From Permianibacter aggregans (GTDB taxonomy: Bacteria; Pseudomonadota; Gammaproteobacteria; Enterobacterales; Permianibacteraceae): a stretch of 64,000 bases of DNA. Below the pieces are notes generated by a model. That model was not told the origin of the DNA. It saw only the letters and a program-made list of their open reading frames with translations, and made no database searches. How positions within the stretch are numbered: the first letter of the stretch is position 1; every line of letters begins with the position of its first letter. Location of the stretch: assembly GCF_009756665.1 (NCBI RefSeq), contig NZ_CP037953.1:2542001-2606000 (forward strand). Direction: 5' to 3'. Both the position numbers and the translations under genes were made by a program. Positions 44,572 through 52,835 of the stretch are shown one piece after another.

Positions 44572-46086
44572 TCAATCGCTTTCCAAATCATCTGGTTCGG
44601 CGCGCAGCGCCCGGTCGCGGGTCATCTGCAAGGCCGTCCATAGTGTTTCCCGCTGCGCGGCCAGCCAGTTGGCAACTTCCTGCGCCGTTTCCGGTGGTAG
44701 CTGTTTGGCCATTTGCTCCAGGCAGTTCAGGGTCGCGATGTCTTCGACGCCGGCTAGCAAATCTCGGCAGGGGTCGATAAACAAATCCCGCTGGCGGTGT
44801 TCGAATAAATCGCCGAACAGCAACGAACTCCACAGCGCCCGGCGCAGCAAGCGCCGCTGCTGGGTGTAGTACTCGAAATCGGCCGCGACTGGCGCTTCAC
44901 GCCAAATGGTCTGCAAATCGCCCCACTGCCGAATGACCAGCGCCGTTGCCCGTTCCGCTGCTTGTTCCTGCAGTTCCGGCGCCGGCACCGGCGGCAGCAG
45001 CAGGAATTCCGCCATATCGAGCGAAAAGCGGGCGTATTCGCGGCTACTCAGCAATTGCTGGGTTTGCTCCATACCGCTGGCGAACAGGCGCTCGTCCGGC
45101 AGAATGTCTTCAAATTCTTCATGATGCGGCAGGTAGTGCTCACCCTGGGTCGACAGGATAATGCGGTCGGCGGCGTTCTGAGCCCGAGCGTAGCGTACCC
45201 AATGCAGGGTCTTCATCATCCGGGTCAGTTGCCGGGTCCAGCGTTGCACCATCTCAGGTAATGGCAGACCGTTGTAGCAAACCAGAATATGACGCATCAG
45301 CCCGACGGCCCGCCGCATTTGTTCGACGGATTGCACCGAAGGCAGGCTCAGAAACTCTTTCTCATAGCGCTGCCAGTGTGACCAGGCGGTGCCAATCGCC
45401 TCGGTAAAAATGGTCCAGAGGCTAGCGTCCTCGGCCAGCTCCAGCGGCGCCAGCCTCGATTCCGGCGGCGTATGCCATTCCAGCAGGCGATAACCGCGTT
45501 CGGCTTTGCTGCGGTTGTCCGGCACCAGCGGGTGGTGCTCAATCAGGTGCCGGGCCAGCTCGAACATCGGCCCGGCTTCGCCCTGCTTCAGTTCCAGCTC
45601 GATTTCGCAAATGGCTTCTTGCTCGTCATCGGTGCTGACCGAGCCGAGGTCCAACGCCAACTCGACTTCAGTGCCCGATACATGCCGCAGGCGGCGGGCG
45701 CGACGGAGAAAGTCGGTGCGAAATACCGGCATCAGCAGCTCGGCGCGCACCTGCGCGGCCAGCCAGCCGGCCCATTCCTGGTCCGGAAAACCGCTGGCAT
45801 CAAGCGCCAGGCTAGTGACCGGATGGTCGAATTCCAGCCGTTGATGCAGGCCGCCGATGGTTTGGCCGGCGGCTTTGATGGTTTGCGTGTAGCGGCCGTT
45901 CTCGCCGCGTATGCGCAGGGCGATTCGGCGCGCCAGTAAATCGGCGTCTTCGTTGTCGTAATAGTGATTCTGCAACTGGCTGCTTTGCCAGTCTTCGGTC
46001 TGCCAGCCTTCCGGCAAGCGGGTGCTGGCCAGCGTATCGAGGGTGTCCGGGTCGGTGCTGAGCTTCAGTTCGAATTCGACAGTCAT
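44572..46086 (-). CDS. CYTH-CHAD domain protein, probable inorganic triphosphatase
   Basis: A 504-residue protein: an N-terminal CYTH domain (1-205) opening with the ExExK signature in MTVEFELKL and containing ALRIRGENGRYTQTIKAAG and YYDNEDADLL, then a helical CHAD domain (about 215-490) rich in histidine and arginine. The architecture is that of E. coli YgiF, an inorganic triphosphatase; CHAD domains bind polyphosphate. Neighbouring glnE and the SH3-domain gene reproduce the enteric glnE-ygiF-ygiM order with insertions. Confidence 0.9.
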   Translation of the reverse strand: MTVEFELKLSTDPDTLDTLASTRLPEGWQTEDWQSSQLQNHYYDNEDADLLARRIALRIRGENGRYTQTIKAAGQTIGGLHQRLEFDHPVTSLALDASGFPDQEWAGWLAAQVRAELLMPVFRTDFLRRARRLRHVSGTEVELALDLGSVSTDDEQEAICEIELELKQGEAGPMFELARHLIEHHPLVPDNRSKAERGYRLLEWHTPPESRLAPLELAEDASLWTIFTEAIGTAWSHWQRYEKEFLSLPSVQSVEQMRRAVGLMRHILVCYNGLPLPEMVQRWTRQLTRMMKTLHWVRYARAQNAADRIILSTQGEHYLPHHEEFEDILPDERLFASGMEQTQQLLSSREYARFSLDMAEFLLLPPVPAPELQEQAAERATALVIRQWGDLQTIWREAPVAADFEYYTQQRRLLRRALWSSLLFGDLFEHRQRDLFIDPCRDLLAGVEDIATLNCLEQMAKQLPPETAQEVANWLAAQRETLWTALQMTRDRALRAEPDDLESD

Positions 46087-46159
46087 GCAACGCAGAGTGT
46101 GGCGGCGGAGTGGTCGGCATTGTACCTGCATTCCATTCATTAGACGCGCGCACCGCTGT

Positions 46160-46165
46160 TACAAT
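46160..46165 (+). promoter_or_regulatory. -10 box of the SH3-domain gene
   Basis: TACAAT followed by GCCGGCC, the same -10 plus GC-rich discriminator seen before ubiC (50588) and ppa (55755). No clear -35 is visible. Confidence 0.5.
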
Positions 46166-46206
46166 GCCGGCCATCTTTTCTTGCCAAGATTGAAGGCGGT
46201 TTGACG

Positions 46207-46782
46207 GTGCACAAAGGGTGGATGGCGATGCTGCTGTGGAGTGCAGCCGGGCTGGCAATGGCTGCCGAAGCAGAGAAAGCGCAGGAAACGTTTTATATCA
46301 GCGATCAACTGACGGCGCCGCTGCGTTCCGGTGCCGCCCGTGAACAGAAAATCGTCAACCAACTGAAAGCCGGCGAAGTGGTGACGGTGCTGGAAAAAGC
46401 GCCCGGCACCGGTTTCCTGCGGGTGCGCTCAGCGAGTGGTATCGAAGGCTGGATAGAAGCCGAACGGGTGGTCACCGAACCGCCGGCGCTGGTCCGTTTC
46501 AACGCGCTGAAACGCGATTTCGATGCGGCGGCTGGCGAACTGGAATGGATCAAGAACAACGCCCCGAGTCAGGAACAATTGCAGCAGCAGGCCCATGAAC
46601 TGCAAGTGCGTGTCGTTGAGCTGGAAAACCAGATCGAAGTGCTGACCCAGCAAAACTCCCGGCTCGAAGAACGCTTTCAAAGCGAAGTGTTGTATGCCGG
46701 GGCGCTGGTGATGTTGGCTGGTTTGGTTTTGGGCTGGTTAGTTTCTGCAATCAAAGGCAAACGAAGAGATGGCTGGCATTAA
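46207..46782 (+). CDS. TIGR04211-type bacterial SH3 domain protein (YgiM-like)
   Basis: About 191 residues: signal peptide (cleavage near AMA|AEA), bacterial SH3 domain (about 28-90; TFYISDQLTAPLRSG, GEVVTVLEK, IEGWIEAE), a coiled coil (about 105-155) and a C-terminal transmembrane helix (about 158-180). This is the YgiM family of periplasmic-facing, membrane-anchored proteins of unknown role. A GTG at 46207 with AAGG about 10 bases upstream is preferred; TTG 46201 or ATG 46222 are alternatives. Its stop codon is the first part of the repeat element at 46781. Confidence 0.85.
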   Translation: MHKGWMAMLLWSAAGLAMAAEAEKAQETFYISDQLTAPLRSGAAREQKIVNQLKAGEVVTVLEKAPGTGFLRVRSASGIEGWIEAERVVTEPPALVRFNALKRDFDAAAGELEWIKNNAPSQEQLQQQAHELQVRVVELENQIEVLTQQNSRLEERFQSEVLYAGALVMLAGLVLGWLVSAIKGKRRDGWH

Positions 46783-46921
46783 AGCAGTCACCAAGATGCC
46801 TGGAGCTCGGCGATCTGCGCGAATGCGGTGCTCGGAGTCCTCATTTACTATTTGTAAACTCCGGTTCCTCCGCTGCTATTCACGCACCTCGCCATCGCCC
46901 AGACATTTTGGTGACCGCTTT
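46781..46921. repeat. long inverted-end repeat element, copy A
   Basis: A 141-bp element. The ends (AAAGCAGTCACCAAGATG and CATTTTGGTGACCGCTTT) are imperfect inverted repeats with three mismatches over about 23 bases. The core (TGCCTGGAGCTCGGCGATCT ... CTCGCCATCGCCCAGA) is shared with copy B at 49481, but the ends are not. The core includes TTTAC-tattt-GTAAA. It starts at the stop codon of the SH3-domain gene. Confidence 0.88.
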
Positions 46922-46952
46922 AACTCTGAATTTCAGGCACCAGGAACCGAGT

Positions 46953-47426
46953 GTGGAATTCCATTTAAAACATTTCGACGAGCTGAGTCTCGATGAACTG
47001 TATCAGTTGCTGAAACTGCGTCAGGACGTGTTCATTATCGAGCAGATGTGCCCGTTTCCGGATATCGATAACCTCGATCAAACGGCGCTGCATTTGTGGT
47101 GTCAGCAAGGCGGCAAGATGCTCGCCTATTTGCGCTTGCTGCCGCCGACGGCCGAGCGGCCCGATGTCGTGTCGCTGGGCCGGGTTTGCAGTGCATTCGA
47201 AGCCCGCGGCGGTGGCTACACCCGGCAACTGGTGCAGCAAGGTTTGCAGGAACTGCAACAACGCTTTCCGCAAGCACGCTGCGAAATCGGCGCGCAATCC
47301 TACTTGTTGGCGTTTTATCAGCGCGCCGGTTTTCAGGTGTTCGGCGAGCCCTATCTTGAAGATGGCATTCCGCATCGGCACATGGTCTGCCCGTTGGCGC
47401 AATGGTCGCCAGCCCGCGCACAGTAA
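46953..47426 (+). CDS. GNAT family N-acetyltransferase (ElaA-like)
   Basis: A 157-residue acetyltransferase of the ElaA group: ELYQLLKLRQDVFIIEQMCPFPDIDNLDQ at the start, LGRVCSAFEARGGGYTRQLVQ with the acetyl-CoA loop, and YLLAFYQRAGFQVFGEPYLEDGIPH near the end (segments described, not continuous). A GTG at 46953 with AGGA 7 bases upstream is the likely start, since the frame upstream runs into repeat element A. The substrate is unknown. It lies 9 bp before glpE. Confidence 0.88.
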   Translation: MEFHLKHFDELSLDELYQLLKLRQDVFIIEQMCPFPDIDNLDQTALHLWCQQGGKMLAYLRLLPPTAERPDVVSLGRVCSAFEARGGGYTRQLVQQGLQELQQRFPQARCEIGAQSYLLAFYQRAGFQVFGEPYLEDGIPHRHMVCPLAQWSPARAQ

Positions 47427-47435
47427 TGGGATGTA

Positions 47436-47756
47436 ATGATGAAAAGTTTTGAACGCATCAGTTGTCTGCAGGCACAGACGAAAATGCAGAACGAAAACGC
47501 CGTGCTGGTCGATATTCGCGACCCGAACGCGTTCGAGGCCGCCCATGTCGATGGCGCCACCCGGCTCAGTAACGAAAACCTGCAGCAATTTTTGCAGCAG
47601 GCCGACCATGACAAGCCCTTGCTGGTCATGTGCTATCACGGCCATAGCTCGCAACAGGCGGCGCAGTTCCTGGCCCAGCAGGGTTTCGAGCAGGTTTTTA
47701 GTGTCGATGGCGGCTTTGAGGCCTGGCGTAAACAACTGCCGTTTGTCGGGCGCTAA
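47436..47756 (+). CDS. glpE: thiosulfate sulfurtransferase GlpE
   Basis: A single-domain rhodanese of 106 residues: VDIRDPNAFEAAHVDGA and the active-site loop MCYHGHSS with catalytic Cys66. The loop CxxGxS and the length match E. coli GlpE, which transfers sulfur from thiosulfate to cyanide or thioredoxin in the cytoplasm. It is probably co-transcribed with the upstream GNAT gene. Confidence 0.9.
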   Translation: MMKSFERISCLQAQTKMQNENAVLVDIRDPNAFEAAHVDGATRLSNENLQQFLQQADHDKPLLVMCYHGHSSQQAAQFLAQQGFEQVFSVDGGFEAWRKQLPFVGR

Positions 47757-47855
47757 TTCCAAAACGCCAACCCCGATTGTCGTCGCGGGCGATTTTCCGC
47801 AGGGCTTCTACACTTGTGTTCATGGACCGGCTGCCGATAAGGCCAGCAACACTCC

Positions 47856-49484
47856 ATGTTCGCGTTTCATGGCATACGCAGCAAAATTCTGGTCGTCATT
47901 CTGTCGGCAGCGCTGGCGCTGATGCTGCTACTGGCGTTGCTGTTCGTGCGTTTTGTTGGGCCATCATTTCTCGCTCTGGAACAGGATAGCGCCGGCCGCG
48001 ATATGCAGCGGGTGATGGCCGCCATTGATCAACAACGTCGGCTGATCGCCTTGATGTGTGGGGATTGGGCGTCATGGACCGAGATGTATGCCTACGCCCG
48101 GCAGTACGATGAAGCGTTCTATCAAAACAACCTGACGGCAGAAAACGCCTCCACCACCGGTATGGATATGATTGCCGTGGTTACCGCTGACGGCCGTCTG
48201 CGTGAAACCCATTTTTACCGTAATGGCGAGCATTACCAACCGGTAATTGAAAGTGCCCTGGCGCCAGAGAGCCCCTACTTTCCGGCCATCATTCAACCCT
48301 TGTTGCGACCCGTGCATAGCGAGGCTGAGCGTTATCAGCAACGTCACCTGATGCTCTATGTCGAAGACCATCCGATTCTGATTGTGGCGCGCCCCATCAC
48401 ATTGGAACACGAACGTGATCCGGCCGGCGTATTGCTGATGATGCGGGCCCTGGATCGCGAGCGGATTGATGAGTTGAGCCGCAATGCGTCGGTGGAGTTC
48501 ATGCTGCGACCGGCCGGCGCCATGCGCCCGATTGTCAGCATCGAAGGCGATCGGTTTCTGGCAACACTGGCAAATGGTAGTGCCTACGATGGCGTGGTTG
48601 CCGACAAGTTGTTGTGGTTGTGGCGACCGATCCCGGAGTTTTACGGTGACCAAGTATATACAGTGTTGTCATTGCCGCGCACGCTGACCTTGCAGGCATT
48701 CAGCAATTTGTACTGGGCGATCATTCTGCTGTGCGTATTCACATTGGTTCTGGCGTTTGTCCTGTACCGGGTGTTGCTGCGTGAATTGCTCAATCCGTTG
48801 CGCGTAGTCACCGATGGATTGCGCAACATCGAACAGAATCCCGAGTTGAACCTGCAATTGCAGGAAGTCGGTGCCAGCGAATTGCGGCGTCTGATCCGCA
48901 GTTTCAACAGCATGAATGAAGAACTGAATGATTATCGCCGGGAAATTGAGCTGTTGTCATTGACCGATCCGTTAACCGGTTTGCCGAACCGGCGTCAATT
49001 TGAGCAGGTGATTGCTCGTGAGTGGTTGCACGCGGTGCGCGAGAAAACGGCGTTGACGTTGATGATTGTCGATGTCGACTGGTTCAAGCGTTACAACGAT
49101 TTTTATGGGCATCAGGCCGGCGATCATTGTCTGATTGCAATCAGCGAAGCATTACAAAAAGCTGTGAAGCGTTCCACCGATCTGGTGGCCAGAATTGGCG
49201 GCGAGGAATTCATCGTCGTGTTGCCGCAAACCGAGATCGCTGGGGGCAAAGCCGCCGCTCAGCGGGCGCTGGACATCGTTCGCGACTTGCACTTGGTGCA
49301 TGAGGCCGGCGGAGCACGCAAGATTGTCACGATCAGCGTCGGCGTCAAATCCGGTGTGCCGAGTGCAACCGATACCATTGATGACTGGCTGACTCAAGCC
49401 GATCAGGCGCTGTATCGAGCCAAGCAGCAGGGACGCGATCGTTTTGATATCGCCGATGAGCGCGAGCCTTCTGCGAAAGCCTAG
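47856..49484 (+). CDS. CHASE4-HAMP-like diguanylate cyclase
   Basis: A 542-residue membrane protein: an N-terminal helix (about 10-32), a periplasmic CHASE4 sensor domain (about 40-270; CGDWASWTEMYAYA, DMIAVVTADGRL), a second helix (about 285-308), a HAMP-like linker, and a GGDEF domain (about 370-530) with LTDPLTGLPNRRQFE and GGEEF at 448-452. RSTD five residues before GGEEF is an inhibitory I-site, so product feedback is expected. It makes cyclic di-GMP in response to an unknown periplasmic signal. Its stop codon lies inside the left end of repeat element B. Confidence 0.93.
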   Translation: MFAFHGIRSKILVVILSAALALMLLLALLFVRFVGPSFLALEQDSAGRDMQRVMAAIDQQRRLIALMCGDWASWTEMYAYARQYDEAFYQNNLTAENASTTGMDMIAVVTADGRLRETHFYRNGEHYQPVIESALAPESPYFPAIIQPLLRPVHSEAERYQQRHLMLYVEDHPILIVARPITLEHERDPAGVLLMMRALDRERIDELSRNASVEFMLRPAGAMRPIVSIEGDRFLATLANGSAYDGVVADKLLWLWRPIPEFYGDQVYTVLSLPRTLTLQAFSNLYWAIILLCVFTLVLAFVLYRVLLRELLNPLRVVTDGLRNIEQNPELNLQLQEVGASELRRLIRSFNSMNEELNDYRREIELLSLTDPLTGLPNRRQFEQVIAREWLHAVREKTALTLMIVDVDWFKRYNDFYGHQAGDHCLIAISEALQKAVKRSTDLVARIGGEEFIVVLPQTEIAGGKAAAQRALDIVRDLHLVHEAGGARKIVTISVGVKSGVPSATDTIDDWLTQADQALYRAKQQGRDRFDIADEREPSAKA

Positions 49485-49691
49485 AAGCCATCTCAAAAAT
49501 GCCTGGAGCTCGGCGATCTGCGCGAATGCGGTGCTCGGAAAAATCCGCCAGGAGCGGATTTTCGTGGAACCCGGAGGGTGAGCCACATGGATGTGGCGAA
49601 CAATCCTCATTTACGATTTGTAAACTCCGGTCCCTGCGCTCCTCTTCGCGCACCTCGCCATCGCCCAGACTATTTTTGAGATAGCTTCTAG
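49481..49691. repeat. long inverted-end repeat element, copy B
   Basis: A 211-bp element with ends CTAGAAGCCATCTCAAAAAT and ATTTTTGAGATAGCTTCTAG, inverted repeats with one mismatch in 20. The core matches copy A except for an insert of about 65 bp (49540-49604) that has its own hairpin AAAATCCGC-n5-GCGGATTTT. The element starts at the stop codon of the diguanylate cyclase gene. Confidence 0.88.
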
Positions 49692-49765
49692 TTGTGTCCG
49701 GGGTCATAAAAAACGAAAACGGCGAAGCGCCGTTTTCGTCATGCAAAAATACAGTGGCCGGTTAT

Positions 49766-50179
49766 TTATTGCCAGATGTATTTGGTAAACAGCACGTCGA
49801 GAATCAAGCCTTCCTGTTGGGTTTCGGTTTGGATTTTTTCCGACAGCTGCTTCAGCGTTTCCTGACGCAGCGCTTCCCGTTGCTCGACGCTTTTGATCGT
49901 GTCTTCCGTTTGCGAGCGCATCAACCACACGACAGTGTCCTGCAATAACGGCGTGTGTTTTTTTACCGCTTCGAGATTGATCGCACCCTGAATTTTCAGC
50001 TGAATGCCAACACTGAGAAAGCCGACTTTATTGTCGTTGCGCTGGTAATTGGTCACCAGATTCGGGAATAGCTCAAGGTATTTGACGCCTTCCGGATCGG
50101 CATCTTTGGTGCCGCCGGCGGCGAACAGGCTTGAGGAAAACAACAGGGCAGAGAAACAGCACAACAGCAGCTTACGCAT
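49766..50179 (-). CDS. FliL-like exported protein
   Basis: A 137-residue protein with a cleavable-looking signal (MRKLLLCCFSALLFSSSLFA) and a FliL-like domain: YLELFPNLVTNYQ, KVGFLSVGIQLKIQG, and ALRQETLKQLSEKI. FliL supports the flagellar stator, but no flagellar gene is in the window, so this is one of the stand-alone FliL-like proteins. ATG at 50179; a GTG two codons upstream is possible. Confidence 0.75.
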   Translation of the reverse strand: MRKLLLCCFSALLFSSSLFAAGGTKDADPEGVKYLELFPNLVTNYQRNDNKVGFLSVGIQLKIQGAINLEAVKKHTPLLQDTVVWLMRSQTEDTIKSVEQREALRQETLKQLSEKIQTETQQEGLILDVLFTKYIWQ

Positions 50180-50309
50180 GGTCACTTTTGGGGATAAAAC
50201 AACGAAGGTGCCCCAAGTATAGACAGCGTCTGCCGATTTTCCGGGTTTGTGCGAAAAACCGGCGCCGCTTCACATAATCTTCATGTTGAACGCGAACCGT
50301 GGTGCCGGT

Positions 50310-50477
50310 TCAATCGATTTCCACCATTTCAAAATCGAGTTTGCCGACGCCGCAGTCCGGGCACAGCCAATCGTCCGGTACATCAGTCCAGGCGGTACCG
50401 GCGGCGATACCGTCTTCCGGCCAGCCGAGCGACTCGTCGTAAACCAGGCCACAAACCAGACATTGCCATTTCTTCAT
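50310..50477 (-). CDS. rubredoxin
   Basis: A 55-residue one-iron electron carrier, too short for many gene callers. It reads [15 protein letters not shown], then [20 protein letters not shown]: two CxxC pairs (CLVC, CPDC) with the conserved Tyr, Trp and Pro residues. AGGGTG lies 5-10 bases before the ATG. In Pseudomonas rubredoxin genes also lie near ubiC-ubiA. The partner reductase is not in the window; a role in oxidative stress or alkane hydroxylation cannot be told from sequence. Confidence 0.95.
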   Translation of the reverse strand: MKKWQCLVCGLVYDESLGWPEDGIAAGTAWTDVPDDWLCPDCGVGKLDFEMVEID

Positions 50478-50587
50478 TGCCACACCCTGAAAACTGCTTG
50501 GAGGAAAACGGCCGCCGTTATAACGATCCAGTACGCCGCTGGCAAGCGCTCATCGGAAGTTTCCCGGCGATTCCCTGCTCAAGCCCC

Positions 50588-50593
50588 TATAAT
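50588..50593 (+). promoter_or_regulatory. -10 box of the ubiC-ubiA operon
   Basis: A perfect TATAAT followed by GCCGGCC, 40 bases before the ubiC ATG. No clear -35 hexamer is seen 17 bases upstream. Confidence 0.6.
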
Positions 50594-50632
50594 GCCGGCC
50601 TTTGTGGTACGCCGGGGAGCAGACAGGCGTTC

Positions 50633-51190
50633 ATGTTGAATCCATGGCAGAACGACGCGCCGGCGCTGCGCCCGGTATTGCAGCGGCTATTGCTGGAACC
50701 GGGCTCGTTCACGGCGGCGTTGCGATCGCGACTCGGTGACATCGCGGTACGTCCGCTCAGTGAAGGTTGGAGCACTGCACGCGGCGAAGAAGCGCTAGCG
50801 TTGCAGATGATGGGCGTGCGCCAGGCTTTTGTGCGCGAGGTATTGCTGGTCGGTGAGCAGCAGCAATGGGTGTTTGCCCGTTCGGTGATTCCGGCCGCCA
50901 GCTTGCGTGGCCCGAACCGGGAGCTGACCAAGCTTGGCACCCAGGCGTTGGGTAGTCTGCTGTTCGCTGGAGAAGGCCAGCGCACCAATCTGGAATTCTG
51001 CCGCCTGACCGCCCGTCAGCCGTTGGCGGCACGTTTACGTGCTCATGGCATCGTGTTCAGTCAAGGACTGCCGGCTCGCCGCTCGGTGTTCTTGTATCGC
51101 CGCATGCCGCTACTGGTGCAGGAAGTGCTGCTGCCGGATTTGATTTACTGGGGGAATCATGTCGCGCCAATGGCAAACCCTTTGGGCTGA
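50633..51190 (+). CDS. ubiC: chorismate pyruvate-lyase
   Basis: A 185-residue UbiC protein that splits chorismate to 4-hydroxybenzoate and pyruvate, the first step of ubiquinone synthesis. Characteristic segments are FVREVLLVGEQQQWVFARSVIP and SLLFAGEGQRTNLEF, with PARRSVFLYRRMPLLVQEVLLP near the C-terminus. The ATG at 50633 is chosen by alignment of the N-terminal PWQ segment; an upstream frame extends through the divergent rubredoxin promoter and is not real. It overlaps ubiA by 32 bases. Confidence 0.93.
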   Translation: MLNPWQNDAPALRPVLQRLLLEPGSFTAALRSRLGDIAVRPLSEGWSTARGEEALALQMMGVRQAFVREVLLVGEQQQWVFARSVIPAASLRGPNRELTKLGTQALGSLLFAGEGQRTNLEFCRLTARQPLAARLRAHGIVFSQGLPARRSVFLYRRMPLLVQEVLLPDLIYWGNHVAPMANPLG

Positions 51191-52034
51191 AGCCCGGCCA
51201 TTTATCGAACTGATGCGCTGGCACAAACCGGTCGGCATTTTCCTGTTGCTGTGGCCGGTGCTGTGGGCGCTCTGGTATGCCGCCGAAGGACTGCCGCCGC
51301 TGCCGATTCTCGCCGTGTTCGTGCTTGGCACGGCGCTGATGCGCGCCTGCGGTTGCGTGATCAACGATTACGCCGATCGTCATTTCGACGCGCATGTCAG
51401 TCGTACCCGGCAACGGCCGTTGGCCGATGGCCGCATCACACCGAAGCAGGCCATATTGACGTTTCTGGTGCTGGCCTGGCTGTCATTCGCATTGGTCATC
51501 ACGCTGAACAACTTTACGATCTGGTTGTCGTTTGTGGCCATCGCCATTGCCGCGCTGTATCCGTTCATGAAGCGCTACACCTACTTTCCGCAAGTGGTGC
51601 TCGGTGCCGCGTTTGCGTGGGCGATTCCGATGGCATTCGCGGCGGTAAAAAACGAATTGCCTCCGATTGCCTGGTTGTTGTTCACCAGCACGCTGCTCTG
51701 GGTGCTTGCCTATGACACGTTGTACGGCATGGTCGATCGCAAGGACGATCTGCAAATCGGCATCAAGTCGACGGCGATTCTGTTTGGTGAAGCCGATATC
51801 GCCGCCGTGTCGATCATTCACGGCATGGCGCTAACCGGTTTTCTGATGGCCGGTTTAAGGATGGAGCGCGGATTCTGGTTTTTGTTGGGTTGGAGTGTTG
51901 CGCTGCTGATCGCGATCTATCAAATGTGGATCGCGCGCCGTCGCAAACCGGACGATTGCTTTCGCGCTTTTCAGTTGAACAATGCCTATGGTGCAGCGCT
52001 GACGTTGGGACTGATGCTTGATTACCCCCTTTAG
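51159..52034 (+). CDS. ubiA: 4-hydroxybenzoate octaprenyltransferase
   Basis: A 291-residue, eight- to nine-helix membrane prenyltransferase with the prenyl-diphosphate motif GCVINDYADRHFDAHV and the second acidic motif YDTLYGMVDRKDDLQIG. It attaches the polyprenyl tail to 4-hydroxybenzoate made by UbiC, whose gene overlaps by 32 bases. Its stop overlaps tail to tail with the broken TPR gene on the other strand. Confidence 0.95.
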   Translation: MSRQWQTLWAEARPFIELMRWHKPVGIFLLLWPVLWALWYAAEGLPPLPILAVFVLGTALMRACGCVINDYADRHFDAHVSRTRQRPLADGRITPKQAILTFLVLAWLSFALVITLNNFTIWLSFVAIAIAALYPFMKRYTYFPQVVLGAAFAWAIPMAFAAVKNELPPIAWLLFTSTLLWVLAYDTLYGMVDRKDDLQIGIKSTAILFGEADIAAVSIIHGMALTGFLMAGLRMERGFWFLLGWSVALLIAIYQMWIARRRKPDDCFRAFQLNNAYGAALTLGLMLDYPL

Positions 52035-52690
52035 CAGCAAGCGCGCTCAATGACTGCTTGATAGTACTCTCGGGATTTTTCGTGACCGCCGAGCCGGCGA
52101 TAAACATGGGCCAGATTGGTCAAGTTGCCAATCGAGGCATGCTCCAGCTCCAGTGCCTCGAACAAGCGTTGTGACAACAGCAAATCGGTTAACGCCAGCG
52201 CCAGATTGGCGGTGTAGGCATAAAACTCTCCGCGCGCCAACAGGCTGTCGGCTTGCAAGCGCACATCGTTCAGCGCTTGTGATTGCGAATAGGCGGCATT
52301 GAACGCCGTTTCCGCTTGGCTTAATTCACCGGCAATGCCAAGCAAGGCCGCCTGACAACGCATCAGTTCAACACCTCCGGCGTTATTGCCACGTTATTGA
52401 AATTCAATCAATTGCGCGTTGGCGTAATCGAATCCGGTTTGCTCAGCAGTCGGTTTGAATACCCGGCAATGCTGCGTTGTCCAATCGTCGCGAATCGCTT
52501 GTGGGGTGTCGGCCGTGAATTGTTCGGCAATACGCTTCAGTTTCGGGCGGATCTGATCTTCATTCAACAAATAGGAGCGATTGCGCAAGTCATCAAGCGC
52601 ACTTTGCAGCGATGACGGGGTTGCCGCCAGCGACACCGATGAAAGGAAAAGCGCAAATATGACCAGCAGAAACTTACCGATCAGCAACAA
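52031..52690 (-). pseudogene. broken TPR-protein paralogue (internal stop, truncated C-terminus)
   Basis: One reading frame covers 52690 to 52031 but is cut by a TAA at 52394-52396. The first part (98 residues) starts with a signal peptide MLLIGKFLLVIFALFLSS and ends LIEFQ-stop; the same frame continues RGNNAGGVELMRCQAALLGI into a 110-residue TPR segment (AETAFNAAYSQSQAL, YRRLGGHEKSREYYQ). The second part resembles residues about 150-265 of the intact TPR-GGDEF gene at 52836, next to it on the same strand. No GGDEF part remains: the frame ends in CC-stop at the ubiA terminus. A GGAGG before the ATG at 52363 could restart translation. I read it as a decayed tandem duplicate. Confidence 0.7.
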
Positions 52691-52835
52691 GCGGACAACA
52701 TCTCGGATCAGCCTGCGGTCGGCAGGCTCCCCAATTCGAAAAACGGATGAACAATCAGGCAGGGCTCATGTGTTATGCCTGAAGTATAGGCAAATCTGAC
52801 CATCTGTCGAAAACGCTGCGCTGAGCAGCAATGAC

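Noticed and set aside
46781-49691. Integron attC sites, because the repeat elements lie right after stop codons and have conserved fold with variable sequence
   Set aside because: No R'' (RYYYAAC) and R' (GTTRRRY) boxes at the ends, and no integrase gene is near.
49766-50179. Part of a flagellar operon
   Set aside because: The FliL-like protein is alone; no other flagellar gene is in the window.
52394-52396. Programmed read-through or recoding at the TAA in the TPR gene
   Set aside because: TAA is rarely recoded, no downstream structure typical of read-through was seen, and the gene also lacks its C-terminal domain, which fits decay.
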